Positions 1 to 7,692 of a stretch of 13,870 bases of DNA are shown one piece after another. The translations under genes were made by a program, and so were the position numbers. This DNA is from Bacteroidota bacterium. Its GTDB lineage: Bacteria; Bacteroidota; Bacteroidia; Bacteroidales; UBA1556. Location of the stretch: positions 1 to 13,870 of the forward strand of contig QMPB01000055.1 of assembly GCA_003648395.1 (NCBI GenBank). Reading direction: 5' to 3'. The notes beneath the pieces were generated by a model, which worked only from the letters and a program-made list of their open reading frames with translations, was not told where the DNA came from and did no database searches. How positions within the stretch are numbered: position 1 is the stretch's first letter; the number at the start of each line of letters is the position of its first letter.

Positions 1-138
1 ACTATGGGCAATGCTCCAACAAATGTAGAAGTTGATTTTTATATTGTTCCAACAAAGAATATGAAATTAGTAGCCCATGCATATTGTACTAAGCACGGAT
101 TGTGGCAAAGTGATGAGATTGCTGTTGCAGTTAGCTAA
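1..138 (+). CDS. Superoxide reductase (desulfoferrodoxin/neelaredoxin family), 3' end
   Basis: The first 45 codons of frame 1 are open from the window edge to the TAA at 136-138, so only the C-terminal part is present. It ends with the motif AYCTKHGLW, the Cys-x-x-His-Gly-x-Trp signature of the superoxide reductase iron centre. In this family that Cys and His bind the catalytic non-haem Fe(II), together with three further histidines that lie upstream of the window. The enzyme reduces superoxide to hydrogen peroxide in the cytoplasm without making oxygen, which is typical of anaerobes. Whether it is the one-iron form or the two-iron desulfoferrodoxin with an N-terminal rubredoxin-like domain cannot be judged. 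It sits just upstream of ferritin and rubrerythrin genes but is separated from them by a strong terminator, so it is probably a neighbouring transcription unit of the same stress theme. Confidence 0.85.
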   Translation, partial: TMGNAPTNVEVDFYIVPTKNMKLVAHAYCTKHGLWQSDEIAVAVS

Positions 139-164
139 ATATAATATTTCATGCTAGAAATTTT

Positions 165-198
165 AAAGCTTTTGAACATTCGTTCAAAAGCTTTTTTT
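165..198 (+). terminator. Rho-independent terminator after superoxide reductase
   Basis: A perfect 13-bp inverted repeat (165-177 paired with 182-194) encloses a 4-base loop and runs into a T tract ending at 198. It starts 26 bases after the superoxide reductase stop codon and separates that gene from ferritin. The stem is flanked by As on the left, so weaker termination on the other strand is possible, but no minus-strand gene is seen nearby. Confidence 0.88.
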
Positions 199-282
199 AT
201 GAAAATAAATACCTCAATATTTGAATTATATTTACTAGATTTGCATACTTTATAATCCATAAATTCAAAATAACACATAACT

Positions 283-783
283 ATGATTAGCAAAAGGTTA
301 GAAGAAGAATTAAACAAACAAATAAATGCTGAGATGTATTCAGCATATTTATATCTTTCAATGTCAGCATATTTAGCAAAAGAGAATTTAAATGGATTTT
401 CACATTGGATGAAATTACAATTTGAAGAAGAACAAGGGCATGCAATGAAATTCTTTCAATATATTCTTGATAGAGGTGGCAATGTAGAACTTGAAGAGAT
501 AAACCGCCCTCAGGTTAGCTGGAATGGTATTATTGATGTATTTGAAGAAATTTATAAACACGAACAATATATTACAAACCTAATTAATAATCTAGTGGAT
601 GTAGCTATTCAGGAAAGGGATCATGCTACAGTTGCTATGCTTCAATGGTATGTTAGCGAACAAGTTGAGGAAGAATCAACAGTATCTGAATTATTAGACC
701 AATTGCGCATAATTGATGGCAAAGGCTCGGGCTTATTTATGCTTGACAGAGAGGCTAAATCTCGATCTTTAACTTCTAACTAA
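283..783 (+). CDS. ftnA: Non-haem bacterial ferritin (FtnA type)
   Basis: A 166-residue cytoplasmic ferritin, the usual length for bacterial non-haem ferritins. Twenty-four subunits are expected to form a shell that oxidises Fe(II) and stores it as a ferric mineral. The ferroxidase ligands line up with E. coli FtnA at the same numbering: Glu17, Glu50 and His53 (in EEEQGH), Glu94, and the third-site region Glu126-Gln127-Glu130. Tyr24 and Trp122 are also in their conserved places. No bacterioferritin haem-binding Met is evident at the usual site. The ATG at 283 gives the family-typical N-terminus MISKRLEEELN. No strong TAnnTTTG box is visible in the 80 bases upstream; a loose candidate is TTTG at 220 followed by TACTTTAT at 246. 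It is the first gene of a tight run with the flavoprotein 15 bases downstream. Confidence 0.95.
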   Translation: MISKRLEEELNKQINAEMYSAYLYLSMSAYLAKENLNGFSHWMKLQFEEEQGHAMKFFQYILDRGGNVELEEINRPQVSWNGIIDVFEEIYKHEQYITNLINNLVDVAIQERDHATVAMLQWYVSEQVEEESTVSELLDQLRIIDGKGSGLFMLDREAKSRSLTSN

Positions 784-798
784 AAAACACAGAAAACA

Positions 799-1782
799 AT
801 GGTAAATTTACAAACTGAATATCTAGGTTTAACACTTAAGAACCCAATAATAGTAGCAAGCTCAGGATTAACAAATAGCTTAAGTTCAATAAAAAAACTT
901 GCAGAGAATGGCGCTGGTGCAATTGTTCTTAAATCATTATTTGAGGAACAAATATTAGCAGAAACAGCACAAAATATATCTCTTGACCAGAGTTATGGCA
1001 CTGATGTGCATGACTATATTACTGAGCATATGCGTAGCAGTAAACTTTCTGATTATACTACTCTTATTAGAGAAGCAAAGGCAGAAGTTGACATTCCAAT
1101 TATTGCCTCAGTAAACTGTATTACTGACAGAGAATGGGTTTCTTTCACCAAAGAAATAGAAGCTGCAGGTGCTGATGCTCTAGAATTGAATATTGGAGTG
1201 CTTCCTTCCGACGATGAAATAAATAGTGCAGAAAACGAAGAAAATTATATTAAAATACTTGAGAAGGTAAGACGCAGCACTAATTTACCGATTGCTGTTA
1301 AAATGACTACTTACTCTGCTGGCTTGGCCAATTTTATCAAAAAGATTAGCTGGACTGGTTTTGTCGATGGGATTGTACTTTTCAACAAATATTTTCAGCC
1401 AGATATCGATATCGATAAAATGGAAATCACTTCTACAGGTGTTTTTACTACATCAGAAGACATTTCTACTTCGCTTAGATGGGTTGCAATAATGAGCAGC
1501 AAAATAGAAATCCCTATTTCGGCAACAACAGGAGTACATACTGGCGCTGATGTTATAAAGCAAATTCTTGTTGGAGCAAATAATGTTCAAATAGCATCTA
1601 CACTTTATATAAATGGACCAAAGCAGATTAAGCTTATGCTTGAAGAAATGGAAAAATGGATGGAGAAAAATTCATTTAATACGCTTGATGCATTTAGAGG
1701 TAATATGGCTCTTAAAAATGATGTAAACACAATTGCTTTTGAGAGAATCCAATTTATGAAACATTACGGAAACATAGAATAA
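799..1782 (+). CDS. Dihydroorotate dehydrogenase-like flavoprotein (not a canonical PyrD)
   Basis: A 327-residue TIM-barrel protein of the DHODH / dihydropyrimidine dehydrogenase family. The N-terminal stretch LGLTLKNPIIVASSGLT (residues 9-25) and the phosphate-binding region with ISATTGVHTGADVI followed by VGANNVQIAST match the FMN-binding core. True DHODHs carry ELNxSCPN with a catalytic Cys or Ser; here the equivalent segment is ELNIGVLPSD (residues 129-138) with no Cys or Ser at that site. This matches a widespread subgroup usually labelled 'dihydroorotate dehydrogenase-like', whose substrate I do not know. Orotate synthesis is therefore doubtful. The gene lies between ferritin and a ferredoxin-NADP reductase-like gene, 20 bases before the latter. 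That arrangement is reminiscent of PyrD-PyrK pairing, but the partner lacks the PyrK iron-sulphur cysteines. A redox role in the iron/stress operon is inference. Confidence 0.8.
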   Translation: MVNLQTEYLGLTLKNPIIVASSGLTNSLSSIKKLAENGAGAIVLKSLFEEQILAETAQNISLDQSYGTDVHDYITEHMRSSKLSDYTTLIREAKAEVDIPIIASVNCITDREWVSFTKEIEAAGADALELNIGVLPSDDEINSAENEENYIKILEKVRRSTNLPIAVKMTTYSAGLANFIKKISWTGFVDGIVLFNKYFQPDIDIDKMEITSTGVFTTSEDISTSLRWVAIMSSKIEIPISATTGVHTGADVIKQILVGANNVQIASTLYINGPKQIKLMLEEMEKWMEKNSFNTLDAFRGNMALKNDVNTIAFERIQFMKHYGNIE

Positions 1783-1802
1783 ACTCAATAAATAAAAAAA
1801 TA

Positions 1803-2612
1803 ATGAACGAATTAAACGGAATCATCACGCAAATAATACAGGTATCACCTACCATGAAAGTTTTCAGGATTGCTCCTGACGGCTGGGATTTGCCAGATTT
1901 TAAAGCTGGGCAATTTTGCGCCCTATTTCTTCCTGGAGGAACTGCTCGTTGCGAGGAGTCTACTCCTGAATTTGAAGAAATTGCTGATGATAAAATGATT
2001 AGAAAAGCATACTCCATCGCTTCTAGTTCTAGAACAAAAGAGTTTCTTGAGTTTTATATTACCCTTGTTCACTCTGGAGCATTAACTCCTAGAATGTTTA
2101 GCCTAAAAATTGGTGACAGAATTGGTGTAGGAACTAAATTTGTTGGTATGTTTACCATAGACCAAATTCCTGTAGAAAGAAATATTATTCTTGTTGCCAC
2201 AGGAACCGGTGTAGCTCCATATATGAGTATGTTACGTAGTGATGCTCTTAAGCGTAAGGGTAAAATTGCAGTTATTCATGGTGCAGCAAATTCATGGGAT
2301 TTAGGTTATTCTTCTGAATTAGACCTTCTTCAATCAATTAACTCTGATTTTAAATATATTCCAACAATTACCAATCCTGAAGGCGAAATGACAAAATGGA
2401 ATGGTCATGTAGATTTTATTCAAGATATGTGGAATAAAGGAATTATGGAAAAAACTTGGGGATTTAAACCAATGCCTGAGAATACTGACGTTTTTCTTTG
2501 CGGAAACCCTCGAATGATTTCTGATATGGAGGAAGCAATGGGCGTTGATGGTTTTTCGGAGTGGCATAAAAAGAAGAATCCTGAAGGACAAATTCATGCT
2601 GAGAAATTCTAG
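1803..2612 (+). CDS. Ferredoxin/flavodoxin-NADP+ reductase-like flavoprotein
   Basis: A 269-residue protein with the two-domain layout of ferredoxin-NADP reductases: an FAD-binding beta-barrel (about 1-120) and an NAD(P)-binding Rossmann domain (about 125-269). Visible motifs are RKAYS (67-71, the FAD-binding RxYS type), ATGTGVAPYMSML (132-144, the pyrophosphate/nicotinamide region) and FLCGNPRMISDM (from 231). The C-terminus reads GQIHAEKF, resembling bacterial Fpr enzymes that end in a short tail with an aromatic residue stacking on the flavin. There is no C-terminal Cys cluster, so it is not PyrK. It would move electrons between NAD(P)H and ferredoxin, flavodoxin or rubredoxin in the cytoplasm. 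With rubrerythrin next and ferritin upstream, it may feed peroxide reduction or ferritin iron release (inferred from context). NADPH versus NADH preference cannot be told. Confidence 0.85.
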   Translation: MNELNGIITQIIQVSPTMKVFRIAPDGWDLPDFKAGQFCALFLPGGTARCEESTPEFEEIADDKMIRKAYSIASSSRTKEFLEFYITLVHSGALTPRMFSLKIGDRIGVGTKFVGMFTIDQIPVERNIILVATGTGVAPYMSMLRSDALKRKGKIAVIHGAANSWDLGYSSELDLLQSINSDFKYIPTITNPEGEMTKWNGHVDFIQDMWNKGIMEKTWGFKPMPENTDVFLCGNPRMISDMEEAMGVDGFSEWHKKKNPEGQIHAEKF

Positions 2613-2650
2613 TAAATAGCTAAAACATAAAACCAAACAAATCGATAATT

Positions 2651-3109
2651 ATGAAGTATTTTAATTCAATAGACGAAACATTAGATTTTGCAATTGAGCA
2701 AGAGCAGATAGCTGTTGACTTTTATAGTAAACTTGCTAAAAGTGCTAAAAGCAATGATTTAAAAAAGATTTTTCTTGACTTCGTAAAAGAAGAAATGGGT
2801 CATAAGCTTAAACTTCAGAAAATAAAAAAAGAAGGTATTTTTAGTAATGAGAACCCTAAAGAAGTTCTTGACCTTAAGATTTCTGATTATTTGGTTTCTG
2901 TAAAATCTAGCCCTGATATGACTTATCAGGATACTCTTATAATTGCTATGAAAAGAGAAAAAGCTGCTTTTAAATTATACAAAAACCTAGCTGCTATGTC
3001 ACCTAATGAGGAACTTAGCGTTATTTTTAATAATTTGGCTTTTGAAGAAGCAAATCATAAACTTCAGTTTGAAACTGAATATGATGATCTTATATTAAAG
3101 GATAATTAA
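2651..3109 (+). CDS. Rubrerythrin-family diiron protein lacking a rubredoxin domain
   Basis: A 152-residue four-helix ferritin-like protein with two symmetrical metal-binding half-motifs. The first has Glu16 or Glu18 and EEMGH (Glu48, His51); the second has Glu103 in KREKAAF and EEANH (Glu133, His136). This paired E...ExxH pattern is that of the rubrerythrin/erythrin diiron domain, which reduces hydrogen peroxide to water in anaerobes. The usual C-terminal rubredoxin domain with two CxxC pairs is absent and the protein has no cysteine pairs at all, so electrons must come from another carrier, perhaps via the FNR-like protein encoded just upstream (inference). It would complement superoxide reductase, whose product is peroxide. 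It is the last gene of the run; a strong terminator begins 35 bases after the stop codon. Confidence 0.88.
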   Translation: MKYFNSIDETLDFAIEQEQIAVDFYSKLAKSAKSNDLKKIFLDFVKEEMGHKLKLQKIKKEGIFSNENPKEVLDLKISDYLVSVKSSPDMTYQDTLIIAMKREKAAFKLYKNLAAMSPNEELSVIFNNLAFEEANHKLQFETEYDDLILKDN

Positions 3110-3144
3110 GAATCTTTTTTAGATTAATCTAATTTTAAATAAAT

Positions 3145-3189
3145 AAAAAGTGAATTGTAAAGGCTATGTCTTTTACAATTCACTTTTTT
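3145..3189 (+). terminator. Long rho-independent terminator closing the ferritin-rubrerythrin operon
   Basis: A 17-bp perfect inverted repeat (3145-3161 with 3172-3188) can be extended inward by a G-U and a G-C pair, leaving a 6-base loop. It has an A run on the left and a T run on the right, so it could also work on the opposite strand. It lies between the rubrerythrin stop and the next gene and contains, in its loop, an ATG (3166) that is an unlikely start for that gene. Confidence 0.9.
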
Positions 3190-3210
3190 AGAATAATACA
3201 AAACACAATA

Positions 3211-3879
3211 ATGCAAAATTTCACATCAGAAAAGGCTAAGGAGTTAGCAAATAATGGCTATTTTTTTAATAGAGCATATTATTTGCAACGAGCACTAAGC
3301 TTAGTGAAGCCACATTGGAAATTATTAATGGCATTTACTACCATTTATCTTGGGTCGATGTTTTTATTATTAATAAACCCTGCAATTGGCCAAATAGTAC
3401 AAATGGTAGTTTCGGGACCTATTTCAGCAGGATATTATTATACTCTAAAAAAGATTATTGATAACGAAGTTATAACTATTAATGATTTTTTTGAAGGCTT
3501 TAAGAGTTTTGTGCCCACAATGCTAGTTTTTATGATGGTAAATTTACTAACTACTGTAAGTTTAGCCTTATATTATTTTCCCGCAATATTTGTTGCTACC
3601 ATTTATCTTTTTGCAATGCCATTGGTTGTTTTTGGCAAAATGACGTACTGGAAGGCCATGGAAAGTAGTAGAATTATTATCATGAAGAAATTCTGGGAAG
3701 CATTACTTTTTGGAGCTACAATTATTGGGATAAATATATTAGGAATTCTGGCATTAGGAGTTGGTCTTTTATTCACATTACCCCTATCCTATGCTCTTAT
3801 TCTAGTAGCTTACGAAGATATTTATGGCTTTGAAAATGAGCCTACATATTCTAAAAATGATTTTAGCCATTTTAGATAA
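3211..3879 (+). CDS. Polytopic membrane protein of unknown function
   Basis: I do not recognise a specific family. The start is placed at the ATG at 3211 (MQNFTSEKAKEL), giving 222 residues. The in-frame ATG at 3166 lies in the loop of the upstream terminator, and its extra 15 residues would be encoded by the hairpin arm. The soluble N-terminus of about 45 residues is followed by hydrophobic stretches: a pair around LLMAFTTIYLGSMFLLL and IGQIVQMVVSGPISAGYYY, another pair around MLVFMMVNLLTTVSLALYYF and IYLFAMPLVVFG, and two near the C-terminus around LLFGATIIGINILGILALG and LFTLPLSYALILVAY. That suggests about six membrane segments, loosely resembling DUF975-type integral membrane proteins. 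It is followed 17 bases later by ribD and may share its transcript. No promoter box is clear upstream. Confidence 0.75.
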   Translation: MQNFTSEKAKELANNGYFFNRAYYLQRALSLVKPHWKLLMAFTTIYLGSMFLLLINPAIGQIVQMVVSGPISAGYYYTLKKIIDNEVITINDFFEGFKSFVPTMLVFMMVNLLTTVSLALYYFPAIFVATIYLFAMPLVVFGKMTYWKAMESSRIIIMKKFWEALLFGATIIGINILGILALGVGLLFTLPLSYALILVAYEDIYGFENEPTYSKNDFSHFR

Positions 3880-3896
3880 TTTTATTTACTAAAACA

Positions 3897-4943
3897 ATGT
3901 ATAGTACTCACGAACAATATATGAACAGATGTTTGCAGTTGGCCATAAAAGGCAGAGCAACTGTAAAACCTAACCCGATGGTTGGTAGTGTAATTGTTCT
4001 TGATAATAAAATAATTGGCGAAGGTTATCACAGAAAATATGGTGAAGCCCATGCCGAAGTTAATGCAATAAATAGCGTTGAGGACCAATCTCTATTAAAA
4101 GATGCAACATTATATGTTAATCTTGAACCTTGTGCACACCATGGTAAAACACCACCTTGCTCCGACCTTATTGTTGAGAAAAATATTAAACGAGTAGTAA
4201 TTGGTTGTATTGATAGTTTTGCAAAAGTTGCCGGCAAAGGAATAGAAAAAATGCGTAATAATGGTGTTGAAGTTATTGTTGGAATATTAGAAAAAGAAAG
4301 CTTGGAATTAAATAAGGCTTTTTTTAATTTCCATAGTAATAAGCGTCCGTATATTATTCTTAAATGGGCGCAAACTACTGATGGATATATAGATATAAAC
4401 AGAAAACAAGACGATGCTATTGGCATAAACTGGATAACGCATCCAGTTCTAAGAATGCTTGTTCATAAATGGCGTAGCGAAGAGAGTGCAATTCTAATAG
4501 GAAATGGAACCCTATTAAACGATAATCCACAATTAGATACCAGAGAATGGGCAGGAAGAAATCCCCTTAGAATTCTACTATCGATAGATAAAAAATTAAA
4601 CACTGATTATAAACTACTTGATGGTACTACAAATACTATTGTATTCTCAAATTCTGAAGATCTAGAAATTAAAAATACAGAATTTATTAGCATTAAAAAT
4701 AATACTGAAGCAATAGAACAAGTATTAGAAGAGCTTTATACTAGAGATATTCAGTCATTGATTGTAGAGGGTGGAAAAGCTACTCTACAAAGTTTTATTG
4801 ACAAAAACCTTTGGGACGAAGCAAGAGTATTGATTGGAAGAAAAACCTTTGGTGATGGATTATTAGCACCTACAATAAGTATTAAACATTCTGCTAGTTA
4901 TAGTATCTTAGATGATACTATTCTACAATATCATAATTTATAA
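3897..4943 (+). CDS. ribD: Bifunctional riboflavin biosynthesis deaminase/reductase RibD
   Basis: A 348-residue protein with the usual two-domain order. The N-terminal deaminase (about 1-145) shows the zinc-binding motifs HAEVNAI (His52, catalytic Glu54) and EPCAHHGKTPPC (Cys79, Cys88). The C-terminal reductase (about 150-348) starts at RPYIILKWAQTTDGYI and includes the SEESAILIGNGTLLNDNPQL and LIVEGGKATLQSF segments, typical of the HTP reductase fold. It deaminates the pyrimidine intermediate made from GTP and then reduces the ribosyl side chain, two consecutive cytoplasmic steps to riboflavin. The flavin it helps supply would serve the two flavoproteins encoded upstream, though no shared transcript is implied across the terminator. 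Its stop codon overlaps the start of the next gene by one base (TAATG). Confidence 0.96.
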   Translation: MYSTHEQYMNRCLQLAIKGRATVKPNPMVGSVIVLDNKIIGEGYHRKYGEAHAEVNAINSVEDQSLLKDATLYVNLEPCAHHGKTPPCSDLIVEKNIKRVVIGCIDSFAKVAGKGIEKMRNNGVEVIVGILEKESLELNKAFFNFHSNKRPYIILKWAQTTDGYIDINRKQDDAIGINWITHPVLRMLVHKWRSEESAILIGNGTLLNDNPQLDTREWAGRNPLRILLSIDKKLNTDYKLLDGTTNTIVFSNSEDLEIKNTEFISIKNNTEAIEQVLEELYTRDIQSLIVEGGKATLQSFIDKNLWDEARVLIGRKTFGDGLLAPTISIKHSASYSILDDTILQYHNL

Positions 4944-5824
4944 TGGGTATATTTTTAATGATCATCGCTATAATATTTTTTGTAAGTATCCTATTGATAT
5001 TTAGAGTTTTTAATAACTATAAAATAGATAATTACCAAGCACTTATAGTAAATTACTTTATTGCTGCATTATTTGCGATAACTATTTATAGCGGAGATTT
5101 AACCTTAACTGATATTCCAAATCAATTATGGTTTCAACCAAGTTTATTATTAGGGCTTTTATATTCAGTAGGTTTTTTAATATTTGCTCTAAGCACACAA
5201 AAAGCAGGAATTGCAATTACTTCTGTATTCAGCAAAATGTCAATATTAATACCAGTATTATTTGGCGCATATTTTTATGAATCAGAGAGTATTACAATAA
5301 TAAAAATATCAGGATTATTTTTAGCAATGTTATCTTTCTTTTTGATATTTAAAAGCGAAAAATCAGAAATAATAAATAAAAAAGCAATATTTCTTCCTTT
5401 GTTAATTTTCTTATTTACAGGGCTTAATGATACTATACTAAAATATATTAGAGAAGTATATTTCAATATTGCAGTATCGGATATTAATTCTGAAATATTT
5501 ATTATGGGTTCAATATTTAGCATTTCCTTTATTGTCAGTATTATAATATTTGGGATTCCAATACTTCTAGAGAGACGAAAAATAGAAATTAAGAACTTTA
5601 TTGCCGGTGCAATATTAGGAATAATCAATTTCCTAAGTGCTTTTACTATGTTTAAAGCAATGGGGCATTTTGAGAGCTCCGTGTTTTTTCCAATATTTAA
5701 TGTGGGAATAGTAGGCTTATCTGCAATAGTAGGTGTAATCTTTTTCAAGGAGAAACTATCAAAAACAAATTATATAGGTTTAGCTATTGCATTAGGAGCT
5801 ATACTTTTACTTACAATTAATTAA
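4943..5824 (+). CDS. EamA/DMT-family transporter, 10 TM
   Basis: A 293-residue, strongly hydrophobic protein with about ten membrane helices in two similar halves, the layout of the drug/metabolite transporter superfamily. Segments include IFLMIIAIIFFVSILLIF (near 3-20), a helix pair at roughly 30-75, ITIIKISGLFLAMLSFFLIF (about 113-132) and, in the second half, NFIAGAILGIINFLSAFTMF and SSVFFPIFNVGIVGLSAIVG. It ends with a helix at the extreme C-terminus. The substrate is unknown; members export metabolites or nucleotide sugars, or import small compounds. The start codon shares one base with the ribD stop, so translational coupling with ribD is likely. That context raises export or import of a riboflavin-related compound as a possibility but does not show it. 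Confidence 0.85.
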   Translation: MGIFLMIIAIIFFVSILLIFRVFNNYKIDNYQALIVNYFIAALFAITIYSGDLTLTDIPNQLWFQPSLLLGLLYSVGFLIFALSTQKAGIAITSVFSKMSILIPVLFGAYFYESESITIIKISGLFLAMLSFFLIFKSEKSEIINKKAIFLPLLIFLFTGLNDTILKYIREVYFNIAVSDINSEIFIMGSIFSISFIVSIIIFGIPILLERRKIEIKNFIAGAILGIINFLSAFTMFKAMGHFESSVFFPIFNVGIVGLSAIVGVIFFKEKLSKTNYIGLAIALGAILLLTIN

Positions 5825-5867
5825 CACAAAAGAAAAAATTTTAATAAAAAGTAAGTAATAAAAACTA

Positions 5868-5875
5868 TACTTTTG
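5868..5875 (+). promoter_or_regulatory. Candidate Bacteroidota promoter (-7 element) for the glycosyltransferase-rlmN pair
   Basis: TACTTTTG is an exact match to the Bacteroidota -7 consensus TAnnTTTG, 46 bases before the glycosyltransferase ATG. The -33 element is weak: no TTTG sits at the expected 19-21 base spacing. Its place in the 97-base gap after the transporter gene supports a new transcription unit starting here. Confidence 0.5.
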
Positions 5876-5921
5876 TAAACTAACAAAATGAAAATAATTA
5901 ATATCCAAAACACACACTATT

Positions 5922-6653
5922 ATGGATAACATCAAGAAATTATCGATTATTATTCCTGTTTATAATGAGGAAAAAACTATTCATGAGATACTTAACCTCG
6001 TAAAAAAGGTTGAACTAATTAATGATATAGAGAAAGAGGTAATCTTAGTAAATGATGCTAGTAGCGACAATAGCGTTGCTGTATTAGAGAATTATATTGC
6101 TGAGAATCCTAATGATGGCTTACAATTATTTTCGCATGAAAAAAACAAAGGTAAAGGAGCCGCCCTACATACAGGAATTGCAAAAGCAACTGGCGATTAC
6201 TTAATCATTCAGGATGCTGATTTAGAATACGATCCAGAAGAGTATAACATCCTATTAAAGCCCGTAGTTAAAGGCTTTGCTGATGTTGTATATGGCTCAA
6301 GATTTATGGGCAGCAAGCCTCACCGTATTTTATTCTTTTGGCATAGTATAGGAAACAAATTCCTAACCTTTACTTCCAATGCTTTTACCAATCTAAATCT
6401 TACAGATATGGAGACCTGCTATAAGCTTTTCCGTACTGATATTATTCAAAATATAAATCTTAAAGAAAACAGATTTGGTTTTGAACCTGAAATAACTGCA
6501 AAGATTTCTAGAATTAAGAATATTAGAATTTATGAAGTAGGAATTAGCTATTACGGACGTACATTTGAAGAAGGCAAAAAGATCGGTTGGAAAGATGGCA
6601 TAAGAGCAATTTATAGTATTCTGAAATACAATATCTGGAGTAAAAAAGCATAA
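5922..6653 (+). CDS. Family 2 glycosyltransferase (polyprenyl-phosphate sugar transferase-like)
   Basis: A 243-residue GT-A fold enzyme without clear membrane helices. It begins with the family's first strand [10 protein letters not shown] (8-17), has the nucleotide-binding VNDASSD (43-49), [12 protein letters not shown] (75-86) and the metal-binding QDADLEYDP with Asp98-Ala-Asp100. The segment YGSRFMG followed by a [11 protein letters not shown] motif and FGFEPEIT is typical of the dolichol/undecaprenyl-phosphate mannose or glucose synthase (DPM1-like) branch. Such enzymes load a sugar onto a lipid carrier at the cytoplasmic face of the inner membrane for glycan or lipid modification. There are no C-terminal transmembrane helices, so it is the soluble form. 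Donor sugar and acceptor are unknown. It is followed by rlmN after only 4 bases, presumably co-transcribed. Confidence 0.9.
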   Translation: MDNIKKLSIIIPVYNEEKTIHEILNLVKKVELINDIEKEVILVNDASSDNSVAVLENYIAENPNDGLQLFSHEKNKGKGAALHTGIAKATGDYLIIQDADLEYDPEEYNILLKPVVKGFADVVYGSRFMGSKPHRILFFWHSIGNKFLTFTSNAFTNLNLTDMETCYKLFRTDIIQNINLKENRFGFEPEITAKISRIKNIRIYEVGISYYGRTFEEGKKIGWKDGIRAIYSILKYNIWSKKA

Positions 6654-6657
6654 TCCA

Positions 6658-7692
6658 ATGACAAAAGAAGGCTTATTTGGCAAAACATTAGATGAATTAA
6701 AAGAAGTAGTATCAACTATTGGCTTACCTAAGTTTACTGCTAGTCAGATTGCTGATTGGCTGTATAAAAAGGATGTCAATAGCATTGACGAAATGCATAA
6801 TTTATCTAAAAGTGCTAGAAATAAACTTAACGAAAATTACACATTTGGGACTAATGCTCCAATCAGCGAGCAAAAATCTTCGGATGGTACTAAGAAATAT
6901 CTCTTCACTAGCGAATCTGGAAATTTTATAGAAACAGCTTATATTCCTGCTGATGGAAAAAGAAACACCCTATGCGTATCCTCGCAAGTAGGTTGTAAAA
7001 TGGCTTGTGAGTTTTGCATGACTGGCCGTCAGCACTTTAATGGCAACCTTAGCGCAGCAGATATTGTTAATCAATTGCGCTCCTTGCCCGAATGGCATAA
7101 TGTAAGCAATATTGTATATATGGGCATGGGCGAGCCTCTCGACAACTTAGAAGAAGTATTAAAAAGCCTTGAAATATTAACCTCCGACTGGGGAATGCAA
7201 ATGAGCCCACGAAGAATTACCGTTTCTACAATTGGTGTTATTTCTGCTATGAAAATATTTCTAGAAAAATCAAAAGCTAATTTAGCAATAAGCATGCACA
7301 ATCCATTTTCGGAAGAGCGTAAAGATATTATGCCTGTAGAAAACGCAAATCCTATTGCCGATGTCATTGCTGAGCTTAAGAAACATGATTGGGATGGACA
7401 AAGAAGAGTCTCTTTTGAATACATTATTTTCGAAGGTCTTAATCATTCTCAAAAACATATAAATAAAATTGCAAGTCTTTTGAATGGGTTAAAATCGAGG
7501 ATGAATCTTATAAGATTTCATGAAATTCCTGATAGTAAATTTGGCACTACTGTGGACGAACATCTTTTTGATTTTCAAGCCAAGCTAAAGGCAAAAGGCA
7601 TAGTAACTACCATTAGAGCATCTCGTGGTCAGGATATTGACGCTGCTTGTGGTTTATTGAGTACAAAAGCTATGCAAAATAAAGCTAAATAG
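6658..7692 (+). CDS. rlmN: Dual-specificity RNA methyltransferase RlmN (23S rRNA A2503 / tRNA A37)
   Basis: A 344-residue radical SAM enzyme of normal length. The iron-sulphur cluster motif is CKMACEFC (Cys113, Cys117, Cys120), and the methyl-carrying Cys331 sits in RASRGQDIDAACGLL, both as in E. coli RlmN (Cys355). Cys106 in TLCVSSQVG is also conserved. MGMGEPLDN marks the SAM-binding region and SMHNPF replaces the commoner SLHAP. It makes 2-methyladenosine at 23S rRNA position 2503, and usually also at position 37 of some tRNAs, which helps translational accuracy. It follows the glycosyltransferase by 4 bases; no functional link between the two is evident. Confidence 0.96.
   Translation: MTKEGLFGKTLDELKEVVSTIGLPKFTASQIADWLYKKDVNSIDEMHNLSKSARNKLNENYTFGTNAPISEQKSSDGTKKYLFTSESGNFIETAYIPADGKRNTLCVSSQVGCKMACEFCMTGRQHFNGNLSAADIVNQLRSLPEWHNVSNIVYMGMGEPLDNLEEVLKSLEILTSDWGMQMSPRRITVSTIGVISAMKIFLEKSKANLAISMHNPFSEERKDIMPVENANPIADVIAELKKHDWDGQRRVSFEYIIFEGLNHSQKHINKIASLLNGLKSRMNLIRFHEIPDSKFGTTVDEHLFDFQAKLKAKGIVTTIRASRGQDIDAACGLLSTKAMQNKAK

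Noticed and set aside
3119..3132. 14-base perfect palindrome TTAGATTAATCTAA after rubrerythrin
   Set aside because: It could be an operator, but in DNA this AT-rich a single copy just ahead of a terminator is weak evidence, and no second copy was noticed.
4028..4426. 132-residue minus-strand reading frame inside ribD
   Set aside because: It is antisense to the conserved deaminase domain and shows no recognisable motif.
5275..5748. 157-residue minus-strand reading frame inside the EamA transporter
   Set aside because: It is Ile/Lys-rich, antisense to a membrane protein gene and without domain features; typical of a shadow frame in AT-rich DNA.
5888..5921. An earlier ATG (5888) before the glycosyltransferase
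   Set aside because: It is out of frame with the gene, and the ATG at 5922 gives the family-typical N-terminus leading into [10 protein letters not shown].
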